Source: Flavimobilis rhizosphaerae (lineage in GTDB: Bacteria; Actinomycetota; Actinomycetes; Actinomycetales; Cellulomonadaceae). Taken from it: a stretch of 64,000 nt of DNA. Made by a program: the position numbers and the translations under genes. The notes below the pieces were generated by a model. That model ran no database searches. It was not told where the DNA came from and was given only the letters and a program-made list of their open reading frames with translations. Position 1 is the first letter of the stretch; the number at the start of each line of letters is the position of its first letter. This document shows, piece by piece, positions 34,828-42,984 of the stretch. Where the stretch lies: assembly GCF_014852685.1 (NCBI RefSeq), contig NZ_JACZDF010000005.1, positions 142,275 through 206,274 on the forward strand, in the 5' to 3' direction.

Positions 34828-35136
34828 CCTGACAGGACCGCGGGCGGACGTGGCCTCGGCCACGGCCCGTACGAGCCGCCGCCGCCGACGACCGGAACGA
34901 CGGGACTCGTCGGGGCACTCTGGCTCGACGTCACTGGCAAGGGGCTCGTCGTCGGTCAGCCGAGCGGCGCGATCGATCTGGTCCGCCGGGACGGGACGAC
35001 GACGCCCCGGGACACGACGACGTTCGAGCCGAGCGCCTCGACGGTGTGGCGCACGGACGGCAAGGGCAAGGTCCGCAAGGTGTTTCGCGACCGGCACGTT
35101 GCAGCGCGTGCGACTGAGGTGAGGCACGGGGCGTGA
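34828..35136 (+). pseudogene. C-terminal gene remnant without a start codon
   Basis: After an in-frame TGA at 34825 the frame is open to TGA 35134-35136 with normal G/C-ending codon use, reading GHGPYEPPPPTTGTTGLVGA, LWLDVTGKGLVVGQPSGAID, then LVRRDGTTTPRDTTTFEPSA and TVWRTDGKGKVRKVFRDRHV. No ATG, GTG or TTG initiates it. It looks like the tail of a lost gene rather than a shadow frame. Family not recognised. Confidence 0.35.
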
Positions 35137-35152
35137 TCTTTGCGCCTCTGGT

Positions 35153-35202
35153 ACGACGACGGCGGCGGTCCCGGATCTCTCCGGGTCCGCCGCCGTCGTC
35201 GT
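35153..35202. terminator. Long bidirectional hairpin
   Basis: 16-bp outer stem ACGACGACGGCGGCGG (35153-35168) with its complement (35187-35202), a T-T mismatch, and a 5-bp inner stem CCCGG. It separates the plus-strand remnant from convergent minus-strand genes. Confidence 0.7.
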
Positions 35203-35213
35203 GACGTGAGGCC

Positions 35214-35429
35214 TCAGTCCCTGCGGATGCCGAGGGCGAGCCCGACGGCGAGGCACGAGCCGAGCAGCCCGCCCGAGAAGAGCAGCGCGCTGTGCTGCGC
35301 GATGCCCTCGCCCATCGCCCACATCCCGGCGACGAAGATCGCCATGACGACGACGAAGATGAGGGCGTTCACGGCGACCGGGCGGTCGTCGAGGTGCGCC
35401 TCGGTGGGCTCGGTGCTGAACGTGTCCAT
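35214..35429 (-). CDS. Small membrane protein (71 aa)
   Basis: 71 aa with a short acidic N-terminus (MDTFSTEPTEAHLDDRPVAV) and two transmembrane helices (about 20-40 and 47-67), ending GIRRD. GGAGGAG precedes ATG 35429. Typical of small actinobacterial hypothetical membrane proteins; function unknown. Confidence 0.65.
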   Translation of the reverse strand: MDTFSTEPTEAHLDDRPVAVNALIFVVVMAIFVAGMWAMGEGIAQHSALLFSGGLLGSCLAVGLALGIRRD

Positions 35430-35553
35430 CGCTCCTCCAACGGCTCTGGGTGGCGCATGCGCGCCCTGAGGGGATCCTATCCAGGTTCCCTCAGGTGCGG
35501 ACCGGTGTCCGCGCCCGGCACCGCGGGCGCTGGTGCGTGACGGGTTGGTTCCG

Positions 35554-36174
35554 TCAGCGGCCGAGCTGCTCCGCGAACGGCACGACGTCGCCGAAGGGGT
35601 CGTCCTCGGCGGCGCCGGCGTAGTGCTCGACCTTCGTCGCGAGCTCGCTGCCTGCCCGGTCGATCCGTGACTGCAGCCGACCCGCCGAGTCGTACGTGCT
35701 GCCGTTCGCCCCCCAGTCGTCGGTCGCGGCGAACACCGCGGTGCCGACGACGTCCGCACGGAGGTAGCTGAAGAGCGGACGCAGCGCGTGCTCGAGCGCG
35801 AGCGAGTGCCGGGGCGTTCCCGCGGTGGCGCCGAGCAGGACGGGGACGCCTCGCAGCGCGTCCGGGTCGACAACGTCCATGAACGACTTGAAGAGCCCGG
35901 AGTACGAGCCCGAGAAGATCGGTGTGACGGCGACGAGCCCGTCGGCGGTGCGGACCTTCTCGAGGACGTCGGCGAGCCGGGGCGGCGCGAACCCGGTGAG
36001 GAGCATGTCGGTGACGTCCCGTGCGAGGTCGCGGAGCTCGACGACCTCGGTCGTGTGCGCCACGCCGCGCTCGTCGAGCGTGGCAGAGGTTGCCGCGAGC
36101 AGGCGGTCGGCGAGCAGCCGCGTCGACGAGGGCTGGGAGAGGCCTGCGCTGAGGGCGACGAGGTGGCGGGTCAT
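35554..36174 (-). CDS. NADPH-dependent FMN reductase (CE1759-like)
   Basis: 206-aa flavodoxin-fold reductase. LVALSAGLSQPSSTRLLADR at the N-terminus, VAVTPIFSGSYSGLFKSFMD (FMN-binding loop) and VLLGATAGTPRHSL are typical. It overlaps the MarR gene by 4 bases and is the last gene of an operon headed by a flavin-dependent monooxygenase, to which it presumably supplies reduced FMN. Confidence 0.88.
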   Translation of the reverse strand: MTRHLVALSAGLSQPSSTRLLADRLLAATSATLDERGVAHTTEVVELRDLARDVTDMLLTGFAPPRLADVLEKVRTADGLVAVTPIFSGSYSGLFKSFMDVVDPDALRGVPVLLGATAGTPRHSLALEHALRPLFSYLRADVVGTAVFAATDDWGANGSTYDSAGRLQSRIDRAGSELATKVEHYAGAAEDDPFGDVVPFAEQLGR

Positions 36175-36659
36175 GAGGGTTCCTTCGTGCTGGTCGTGCG
36201 GGCAGCCGCGGGCAGGGACGCGACGTGGTTGCGGAGGCGGTCGGTGAGATCGGTGAGCGTCGTGAGCTCGTCGGCGCTGAGCGCACTTCCGAGCGCTGCG
36301 TCGATCGAGGCGACGTGCCGGCGCCCGACGCGCCGCTGGAGCGCGCGCCCGTCGTCGGTGAGGACGACACGTGTGCCGCGGAGGTCGTCGGCGACGGCCC
36401 GACGCTCGACAAGCCCGCGTGCGACGAGTCGGTCGACGAGCCGTGAGAGCGAGGGCTGCGAGAGCAGCACGTCGGTGTTGAGCTCCTTGAGCCGGAGCCC
36501 GTCAGCGGGCCCGCGGGAGAGCGTGAAGAGCACGTCGTACTCCTTCATCGTGAGCTCTTCCCAGACATCGTCGGCGGCGAGGTGCCGGACGACGGCGACC
36601 TGGGCCCGGAAGAGCGATTCCCAGGCCGTCGCGTGCGCCATGGCGTGGGCGGACATCAT
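36171..36659 (-). CDS. MarR-family transcriptional regulator
   Basis: 162-aa winged-helix regulator: MKEYDVLFTLSRGPADGLRL, the recognition helix region LLSQPSLSRLVDRLVARGLV, and wing ERRAVADDLRGTRVVLTDDG. ATG at 36659 overlaps the monooxygenase stop; it overlaps the FMN reductase start by 4 bases. An AT-rich palindrome upstream of the first gene is its likely operator. Ligand probably a redox-active or aromatic compound (inference from the operon). Confidence 0.87.
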   Translation of the reverse strand: MMSAHAMAHATAWESLFRAQVAVVRHLAADDVWEELTMKEYDVLFTLSRGPADGLRLKELNTDVLLSQPSLSRLVDRLVARGLVERRAVADDLRGTRVVLTDDGRALQRRVGRRHVASIDAALGSALSADELTTLTDLTDRLRNHVASLPAAARTTSTKEPS

Positions 36660-37807
36660 CGTGCGTCGGTCGCCGGCGAGGCGCCCGTGACGTCGTCGGC
36701 GTCGGCGTAGACGGTCGAGTCGTGGCCGCCTCCCGCGGCGGCGACGCGGCTCGCGTGGGTGGGTGCGTCCGGCACGTCGGCAGGGCGGCCGATCGCCATC
36801 TCCCTGCGGAGCACGGGCACGACCTCCTCGCCGAGGAGGTCGAGCTGCTCGAGGACGGTCTTGAGGGGGAGTCCGGCGTGGTCGATGAGGAAGAGCTGGC
36901 GCTGGTAGTCGCCGACGTGGTCGCGCATCGCCGCGTAGCGGTCGATGACCTCCTGCGGCGAGCCGATCGTCAGGGGCGTCTGCTCCGAGAAGTCCTCCAT
37001 CGACGGGCCGTGACCGTAGACGGGTGCGTTGTCGAAATAGGGGCGGAACTCGCGCTTGGCGTCCTGGGAGCTCTTGCGCATGAACACCTGGCCGCCGAGG
37101 CCGACGATCGCCTGGTGCGCCTTGCCGTGCCCGTAGTGCTCGAAGCGTCGGCGGTAGAGCTGGACCATCTGCTTGGTGTGGCTGATCGGCCAGAAGATGT
37201 TGTTGTGGAAGAAGCCGTCACCGTAGTACGCGGCCTGCTCGGCGATCTCGGGAGTGCGGATCGAGCCGTGCCACACGAACGGCGGCACGCCGTCGAGCGG
37301 ACGAGGCACGGAGGTAAAGCCCTGGAGCGGCGTGCGGAACCGTCCGGACCAGTCGACGACGTCCTTGCGCCACAGCTCGTGGAGGAGCGCGTAGTTCTCG
37401 ACGGCGAGCTCGACGCCCTGGCGGATGTCCTTGCCGAACCACGGGTAGACGGGGCCCGTGTTGCCGCGGCCCATCATGAGGTCCATGCGGCCGTCGGCGA
37501 GGTGCTGGAGGTACGCGTAGTCCTCGGCGATGCGGACGGGGTCGTTCGTCGTGATGAGCGTCGTCGAGGTCGAGAGGATGATGCGCTCGGTCTGCGCCGC
37601 GAGGTGTGCGAGAAGGACGGTGGGGTTGGCGGGTGCGGCGAAGGGCGGGTTGTGGTGCTCGCCGGTCGCGAAGACGTCGAGGCCGACCTCCTCGGCCTTC
37701 TTGGCGATCGCGACAGTGGCCTTGATGCGCTCGTGCTCGGTGGGGGTGCGGCCGGTCGTGGGGTCGGTCGTCACGTCGCCGACGGTGAAGATCCCGAACT
37801 GCATCAT
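36656..37807 (-). CDS. LLM-class flavin-dependent oxidoreductase (CE1758-like)
   Basis: 383-aa luciferase-like TIM-barrel monooxygenase using FMNH2 and O2. FGIFTVGDVTTDPTTGRTPT at the N-terminus, GLDVFATGEHHNPPF, STSTTLITTNDPVRIAEDYA, LMMGRGNTGPVYPWFGKDIR and a C-terminal barrel with FLIDHAGLPLKTVLEQL. AGGAGG lies 5 bases before ATG 37807. First gene of a monooxygenase-MarR-FMN reductase operon. Substrate unknown. Confidence 0.88.
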   Translation of the reverse strand: MMQFGIFTVGDVTTDPTTGRTPTEHERIKATVAIAKKAEEVGLDVFATGEHHNPPFAAPANPTVLLAHLAAQTERIILSTSTTLITTNDPVRIAEDYAYLQHLADGRMDLMMGRGNTGPVYPWFGKDIRQGVELAVENYALLHELWRKDVVDWSGRFRTPLQGFTSVPRPLDGVPPFVWHGSIRTPEIAEQAAYYGDGFFHNNIFWPISHTKQMVQLYRRRFEHYGHGKAHQAIVGLGGQVFMRKSSQDAKREFRPYFDNAPVYGHGPSMEDFSEQTPLTIGSPQEVIDRYAAMRDHVGDYQRQLFLIDHAGLPLKTVLEQLDLLGEEVVPVLRREMAIGRPADVPDAPTHASRVAAAGGGHDSTVYADADDVTGASPATDAR

Positions 37808-37863
37808 CGTGTCCTCCTGCTGCGGCCGGTCGGGCCTGTCGAAAGTTCATGCGTCTGCATCTA

Positions 37864-37881
37864 CTTTAGTCTTCAACTAAG
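37864..37881 (-). promoter_or_regulatory. MarR-type operator upstream of the monooxygenase operon
   Basis: AT-rich near-palindrome CTTTAGT-CTTCA-ACTAAG in a GC-rich context, 57 bases before the first gene. It resembles TAGTTGA...TCAACTA-type MarR sites. Confidence 0.5.
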
Positions 37882-37930
37882 AGGGGTGTCGACGTGTTCC
37901 CGCGACGGAGTGGCGTGCCTCACTCCCGAA

Positions 37931-37975
37931 CGCCAGCGAGCCCTGCCCCCGAGAGGGGAGCAGGGCTCGCTGGCG
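37931..37975 (-). terminator. glgP terminator
   Basis: 16-bp perfect stem CGCCAGCGAGCCCTGC (37931-37946) with its complement (37960-37975) and an inner CCCC/GGGG helix around GAGA; 26 bases beyond the glgP stop. Confidence 0.75.
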
Positions 37976-38001
37976 TGCACAGGGCCGAGCGGTGGCCTTC
38001 G

Positions 38002-40470
38002 TCAGGCGATGGGCTTCGCCGGCGCGTGCCAGATGCGGTCCAGGTAGTCCTGGATCGACCTGTCCGACGTGAAGAAGCCGGTGCGCGCGACGTTGAGGAT
38101 CGCGGACCGGGTCCACGCGTCCTCGTCCCGGTATGCGACCTCGACCCGGTCCTGGGTGTCGACATAGGACCGGTAGTCCGCGAGGACCATGAAGCGGTCC
38201 TTGTAGAGCAGATCGGAGATGACGAACTCGAACGCCGTGCGGTCGCCGTCGGAGAACAGCCCCGAGGAGATGAGGTCGATCGCGCCACGGAGGCCGGCGT
38301 CGACCTCGTAGTAGGACGTCGGGTTGTAGCCCCGGTCCTCGAGCGCCTGCACCGCAGGCTCGTCCATGCCGAAGAGGAAGAAGTTCTCGTCGCCGACGAG
38401 CTGGCGGATCTCAACGTTGGCGCCGTCGTCCGTCCCGATCGTCAGGGCGCCGTTGAGCGCGAACTTCATGTTGCCCGTGCCCGACGCCTCCTTGCCCGCG
38501 AGCGAGATCTGCTCCGAGAGGTCGGCCGCCGGGATGAGTCGCTCCGCAAGGGTGACGTTGTAGTTCGCCGGGAACGCGATCCGCAGACGACCCTCGAGCT
38601 CGGGGGCGTTGTTGACGACCGCGGCCACCCGGTTGATGAGGTGGATGATCTCCTTGGCCATCTTGTAGCCGGGAGCGGCCTTGGCACCGAAGACAACGAC
38701 GCGCGGCTGCAGGTCGGACGCCTTGACCTCGCCCTTGAGGACGCGGTCGTAGAGCGTGACGACGTGGAGCAGCTTGAGCATCTGACGCTTGTACTCGTGC
38801 AGGCGCTTGACCATGACGTCGTAGAGAGCGTCGGCCGGGAGCTCGATGCCGTCACGCTGCGCGAGCAGCCTGACGAAACGCTCCTTGTTGGCCTGCTTGA
38901 CCGCGCGGAACTCGGCGCGGAACGACGCGTCGTCCGCGAACGGTTCGAGCTTGGCGAGCTGCGCGAGGTCGTTCGTCCAACCCGTGCCGATCGCCTCGTC
39001 GAGGAGCCCAGAGAGGCCCGGGTTCGACAGGCGCATGAACCGTCGGGGCGTGACGCCGTTCGTGACGTTCGTGAACTTCTCCGGCCACAGGGCCGAGAAG
39101 TCGTCGAGCACCTTGTCCGCGAGGAGCTGCGAGTGCAAGGCTGCGACACCGTTGACCTTCGTCGAGCCGACCGTCGCGAGGAACGCCATGCGCACGGCGC
39201 GCTCCGGGCGCTCCTGAATGATCGACATGCGGCGCACACGGAGCTCGTCGCCCGGGTACGTCTCGCGCACCAGGCCGAGGAAGTCCTCGTTGATCCGGTA
39301 GATGATCTCGAGGTGGCGCGGCAGCAGGCGGCCGAGCAGGTCGACCGACCAGACCTCGAGCGCCTCGGGCAGGAGCGTGTGGCACGTGTAGTTGAACGTG
39401 CGACGCGTGATGTCCCACGCCTCGTCCCAGCCGAGACCGCGCTCGTCGAGGAGGATGCGCATGAGCTCCGGAACGCCGATGACCGGGTGCGTGTCGTTGA
39501 GCTGGAAGACCACGCGCTCGGGGAGCGTCGAGAGGTCGTCGTCCCGCAGGACGGTGTCGAGGTAGTCGCGCAGCGACGCGGCGACGAAGAAGTACTGCTG
39601 CTTGAGGCGCAGCTCCTTGCCCTGGGGCGTCGAGTCCTCCGGGTAGAGGACCTTCGAGATGTTCTCGGCGACCGTCTGGCGACGGACGGCGGACTCGTAG
39701 TCGCCCGAGTTGAAGATCTGCAGGTCGAAGGCGTCGGTCGCCTTGGCCGACCACAGTCGCAGCGTGTTGACGTTGCGGGTCTCGAAGCCGGGAACCATGT
39801 AGTTGTACGGGACGGCGAGAACCTGCTCGGCGGGGACCCAACGGGTCCGGGGGGCGCCGGTCTCGTCCGTGTACTGCTCGGTGTGGCCACCAAAGTTCAC
39901 GGTGACCGAGTTCTCGGGCTGCGCGAGTTCCCAGGGGGATCCCTTGACGAGCCAGCGGTCGGGCTGCTCGACCTGGCGCCCGTCGACGAACGTCTGGCGG
40001 AAGATGCCGTACTCGTAGCGGATGCCATAGCCGATCGCGGGGATCGACTTTGCGGCGAGGGAGTCGATGAAGCACGCGGCGAGGCGGCCGAGGCCGCCGT
40101 TGCCGAGCCCGGGCTCGGTCTCGTACGCCGTGAGCTCGTCGAGGTCGAGCTCGAGCTCGGCAAGAGCCGTGCGCGCGACCTCCGTGAGGGCGGTGGACAG
40201 GAGTGCGTTCTCGAGCTGCGGTCCCATGAGGAACTCGGCCGACAGGTAGGCGACGGTCTTCGCCTTGGCTGCGCGGTGCGAGGCCTGCGTGGCGATCCAG
40301 CCGTCGACCATGGCCGAGCGGACGGTACGCGCGAGTGCCTGGTACAGGTCCTCCGTGCGGGCGTCGACTAGGTCGACGCCCTGCTCGTAACGGAGCTGAC
40401 GGCAGAACTCGCTCTTGAACGACTCCACGGTCGTGGGGGAGGAGATGAACCTCTCGATGTTCTCAGTCAC
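38002..40470 (-). CDS. glgP: Glycogen phosphorylase
   Basis: 822-aa PLP-dependent phosphorylase releasing glucose-1-phosphate from glycogen. TVAYLSAEFLMGPQLENAL, GLGNGGLGRLAACFIDSLA, GIRYEYGIFRQTF, GVTPRRFM and EASGTGNMKFALNGALTIGT are diagnostic; the PLP Lys follows in the usual place (VVFGAKAAPGYKMAKEII region). The start is GTG 40470 (reads VTENIERFI); no Shine-Dalgarno, but TAGCGT ends 7 bases upstream. Possible sugar-regulator sites lie in the 300 bases upstream. Confidence 0.93.
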   Translation of the reverse strand: MTENIERFISSPTTVESFKSEFCRQLRYEQGVDLVDARTEDLYQALARTVRSAMVDGWIATQASHRAAKAKTVAYLSAEFLMGPQLENALLSTALTEVARTALAELELDLDELTAYETEPGLGNGGLGRLAACFIDSLAAKSIPAIGYGIRYEYGIFRQTFVDGRQVEQPDRWLVKGSPWELAQPENSVTVNFGGHTEQYTDETGAPRTRWVPAEQVLAVPYNYMVPGFETRNVNTLRLWSAKATDAFDLQIFNSGDYESAVRRQTVAENISKVLYPEDSTPQGKELRLKQQYFFVAASLRDYLDTVLRDDDLSTLPERVVFQLNDTHPVIGVPELMRILLDERGLGWDEAWDITRRTFNYTCHTLLPEALEVWSVDLLGRLLPRHLEIIYRINEDFLGLVRETYPGDELRVRRMSIIQERPERAVRMAFLATVGSTKVNGVAALHSQLLADKVLDDFSALWPEKFTNVTNGVTPRRFMRLSNPGLSGLLDEAIGTGWTNDLAQLAKLEPFADDASFRAEFRAVKQANKERFVRLLAQRDGIELPADALYDVMVKRLHEYKRQMLKLLHVVTLYDRVLKGEVKASDLQPRVVVFGAKAAPGYKMAKEIIHLINRVAAVVNNAPELEGRLRIAFPANYNVTLAERLIPAADLSEQISLAGKEASGTGNMKFALNGALTIGTDDGANVEIRQLVGDENFFLFGMDEPAVQALEDRGYNPTSYYEVDAGLRGAIDLISSGLFSDGDRTAFEFVISDLLYKDRFMVLADYRSYVDTQDRVEVAYRDEDAWTRSAILNVARTGFFTSDRSIQDYLDRIWHAPAKPIA

Positions 40471-40477
40471 GGGTTGC

Positions 40478-40483
40478 ACGCTA
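40478..40483 (-). promoter_or_regulatory. Leaderless-type -10 box of glgP
   Basis: TAGCGT on the minus strand, 7 bases before GTG 40470. Confidence 0.45.
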
Positions 40484-40774
40484 CCCGTCGGAGGCTCCAG
40501 TTGCCATGACCTTGGGCCCTCGCGTTGCAACGCGTACACCCGCTGCCATGGGCCCGGGTCTGCCACTGCGGCAGTGCGGACGCCGCGCCTGCCGCGAGAA
40601 CGTGCGGTTCCGTTGCGCCGAGACCGCGCGGCCGCGCGCGGGGTGGTGCTGAAACACATTCACGATGTTGCAGAAACGTTGCAGAAACATGGGATGAAAG
40701 AGGTGCGCCCTTCCAGAGGGTTCCACCCGAATCTACGATGAACCTACGGCCTCGACGACGAGGGGGTGCAGGCC
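40484..40774. promoter_or_regulatory. glgP upstream region with TTGCA-type repeats
   Basis: No gene seen. It contains the 14-bp perfect palindrome CGCGTTGCAACGCG (40521-40534) and two tandem copies of GTTGCAGAAAC (40667-40677 and 40678-40688). TTGCAG/TTGCAA motifs resemble sites of LacI-type maltose/maltodextrin regulators in Actinobacteria, which would suit glgP; this is inference. Confidence 0.35.
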
Positions 40775-41128
40775 ATGCTCATCGCACTGGCATCGTGCGT
40801 GGTCGCCATCGCCGGCGTCACGCTCGTCGTCAGCACCGCACGCCGGCGTGACTCCAGGCCCGGACCGAATCCTCTCCGTGCGCTCGACCTCCAGATGCGC
40901 CTCTCGAGGCTGGCCGCCGAGGTGCGCCGGATCGACGGGGACCGCACGATGCTCGCCCGCGCCCACCACTTGCGCGTCGCGCTCGAGGCCTACGACGCCC
41001 TCCTCTCGGAGGCGTGCACGCTCGCTGACGGTGCCGCGTGCGAGGTCGCGCCCCTGGGGACGGCGACCCGCGACACCATCCGCCTCGACCGCGAGCTCCT
41101 GCTCAGCGTGCGCGGCTGGAGCTGGTGA
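40775..41128 (+). CDS. Hypothetical membrane-anchored protein (117 aa)
   Basis: N-terminal transmembrane helix (MLIALASCVVAIAGVTLVVS) followed by a basic, helical cytoplasmic region (LRALDLQMRLSRLAAEVRRI, RAHHLRVALEAYDALLSEAC). ATG 40775 has GAGGGGGT about 9 bases upstream; a GTG at 40766 would sit directly on that element. Its 3' end overlaps the convergent membrane gene by 26 bases. Function unknown. Confidence 0.6.
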   Translation: MLIALASCVVAIAGVTLVVSTARRRDSRPGPNPLRALDLQMRLSRLAAEVRRIDGDRTMLARAHHLRVALEAYDALLSEACTLADGAACEVAPLGTATRDTIRLDRELLLSVRGWSW

Positions 41129-41684
41129 GCCGTACCGCCACGGCGCCGAGCCCGACGACGCCGACGGCACCCAGGACTCCGAGCCACCCCGGCAGGTCCG
41201 TGTCGACGAGTGCGAGGAGCGCGACGAGAGGGACGACGACGCAGCCGACGAGCACCGTCGACCGGAGAGCTCGCCCGACGAGCCGCACGTCCACCCCGAC
41301 GTCCCGGAGGTCGGAACGTGAGGCGGCGTCCGCGAGGAGCGACAGGTGGACGGCGGCCGGCAGCAGCAGCGCGAGCGCAGCCGGACGCAGCCCCGGGTCA
41401 CCCGCCGCGAGCGCGGCGCCCACGATCGTCACCCCGACGAGCACGGCCCACGTCCCGCCCGGCACGAGGGCGCTCACGAGCAGGGGGCCGAGGATGAACC
41501 ACGTGATGACCGCCGGACCCAGAAGGGCGTACGCCCCGGCGACGAGCAGCACCGCGACGACACGCAGCATGAGCAGCGGCACGGTGCGCACGTCCTCGAG
41601 CCGGACGCGCGGCGGACGCCCCGGGCCGGCGGGGCCGAGCAGCGTATGCCGCGCGCGCGCGACCCACGAGGGACGGGGGATCAT
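41103..41684 (-). CDS. Membrane protein at the end of the MoxR/DUF58 cluster (193 aa)
   Basis: 193 aa with about five transmembrane helices (VPLLMLRVVAVLLVAGAYAL, LGPAVITWFILGPLLVSALV and further ones). ATG 41684 overlaps the DUF58 stop (ATGA). No named family is recognised; position suggests a partner in the MoxR-DUF58 membrane complex. Confidence 0.7.
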   Translation of the reverse strand: MIPRPSWVARARHTLLGPAGPGRPPRVRLEDVRTVPLLMLRVVAVLLVAGAYALLGPAVITWFILGPLLVSALVPGGTWAVLVGVTIVGAALAAGDPGLRPAALALLLPAAVHLSLLADAASRSDLRDVGVDVRLVGRALRSTVLVGCVVVPLVALLALVDTDLPGWLGVLGAVGVVGLGAVAVRLTSSSRAR

Positions 41685-42982
41685 CGCCGACCTCCGGGAC
41701 GGACGCGTGACATCATGCGGAGCCGCTGCTCCGGGGTCGGGCCGGGCACGTCCCGTGCGGGTGCAGACCAGTCGACGAGCGTGATCCCTGCCGCCGCGAG
41801 GCGTTCGAGACGCAACGCGCGCTCGAGGCGCATGACACGCCACGCGAGACCCGACGCGCCGTCGGGCAGGACACCGCCCACGGGCGGGAGCACGTCGACC
41901 GCCCAGACCTCGTGACCCCGCGCGAGCCACACGAGCGCGGCCTCGGCCGCGTCGTCGTCGAGGAACGTCGACAGCAGCACGACGGTCGCTCCGGCCTGGA
42001 GCGCGGGCACGCGCGTGCGGCCGACGCTCCCGTGGTCGGGCCGCGCGAGGGCGAGCGCGTGGAGGATCCGCCGCAGGTGCCGCTCGCCCGCACCGGGTCG
42101 CAGCTGCGCCCTGCTGCGCCCGAGGTCGACGAGCCCCACCCTGTCACCGCGGCGCAGGTACGCGGTCGCGAGCGAGGCTGCCGCGGACCGCGCGAGGTCG
42201 AGCGATCCCGGGCGGTCCGGCCGCGGCTCGCCGAAGCCCGTCCATGCCGCGATGTCCTGCGCCATGTCGTCGCGGGAGTCGAGCACGACGACGACGTGGG
42301 CCTCGGACGTCGCGTGAGTGCGACGGACGTAGATCTCGTCGAGCTCGGGCGACCGGCGCGCCGTGGCACGCCAGTCGATGCCGCGCATCCGGTCTCCCGG
42401 CGCGAACGGGTGCACGTCGCGCAGGTCGCCCCCGGACCCAGGACGGCGCGAACCGTGCGGGCCCGAGAGACCGCGGAGCCGTTGCGGGACCGGCACTTCC
42501 TCGAGCCGTCGCGCGACCGGGAGCACGATCGCGTCCGTCGGAGCGACGTCCTCGAGCAACGCGACGGAGTCGAGCCCGTCGGACCATGCGATGCCGTGCG
42601 CGGCGAATCCGGGAACCCGTCCGGTGCGTGCGAGCGGGAGCGTCGCGGTGAGCGTCCGGTCTCCGTCGACGGCGACGAGCACGCCGACGGGGTCCGCGCC
42701 CGGGCTCGCGATCCGGACGAGCACCGTCGCGGGCGCGTCCGACGTGAGCGTCACGGGGGCGACGAGTCGCCGGTCGCCCGTGTCGTCCCGTGTCGTCGGC
42801 GTCCCCACAGCGAGGGAGACGTCGAGGAGGTCACGTCGTGCGACGAGAAGCCCGCCCGCGAGGGCGGCACCGACGAGCACGACGTCCGCACGGCTCAGCA
42901 GCAGCCCGACGACGCACAGGACGAGACCGGGCCCGAGCCGAGCGACGGCTCCGGTCGCGCGACGCGCTCCACGGACCGTCAC
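41681..42982 (-). CDS. DUF58-domain protein
   Basis: 433 aa. Two N-terminal transmembrane helices (LGPGLVLCVVGLLLSRADVV...VGAALAGGLLVA), a beta-sandwich part, then a DUF58/vWA-like domain: GDLRDVHPFAPGDRMRGIDW then RATARRSPELDEIYVRR, and HVVVVLDSRDDMA with a MIDAS-like DSRDD. The DUF58-MoxR pairing is widespread; the MoxR ATPase probably remodels or loads this protein. GTG 42982 follows the moxR stop after 2 bases. Confidence 0.82.
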   Translation of the reverse strand: MTVRGARRATGAVARLGPGLVLCVVGLLLSRADVVLVGAALAGGLLVARRDLLDVSLAVGTPTTRDDTGDRRLVAPVTLTSDAPATVLVRIASPGADPVGVLVAVDGDRTLTATLPLARTGRVPGFAAHGIAWSDGLDSVALLEDVAPTDAIVLPVARRLEEVPVPQRLRGLSGPHGSRRPGSGGDLRDVHPFAPGDRMRGIDWRATARRSPELDEIYVRRTHATSEAHVVVVLDSRDDMAQDIAAWTGFGEPRPDRPGSLDLARSAAASLATAYLRRGDRVGLVDLGRSRAQLRPGAGERHLRRILHALALARPDHGSVGRTRVPALQAGATVVLLSTFLDDDAAEAALVWLARGHEVWAVDVLPPVGGVLPDGASGLAWRVMRLERALRLERLAAAGITLVDWSAPARDVPGPTPEQRLRMMSRVRPGGRR

Positions 42983-42984
42983 GG

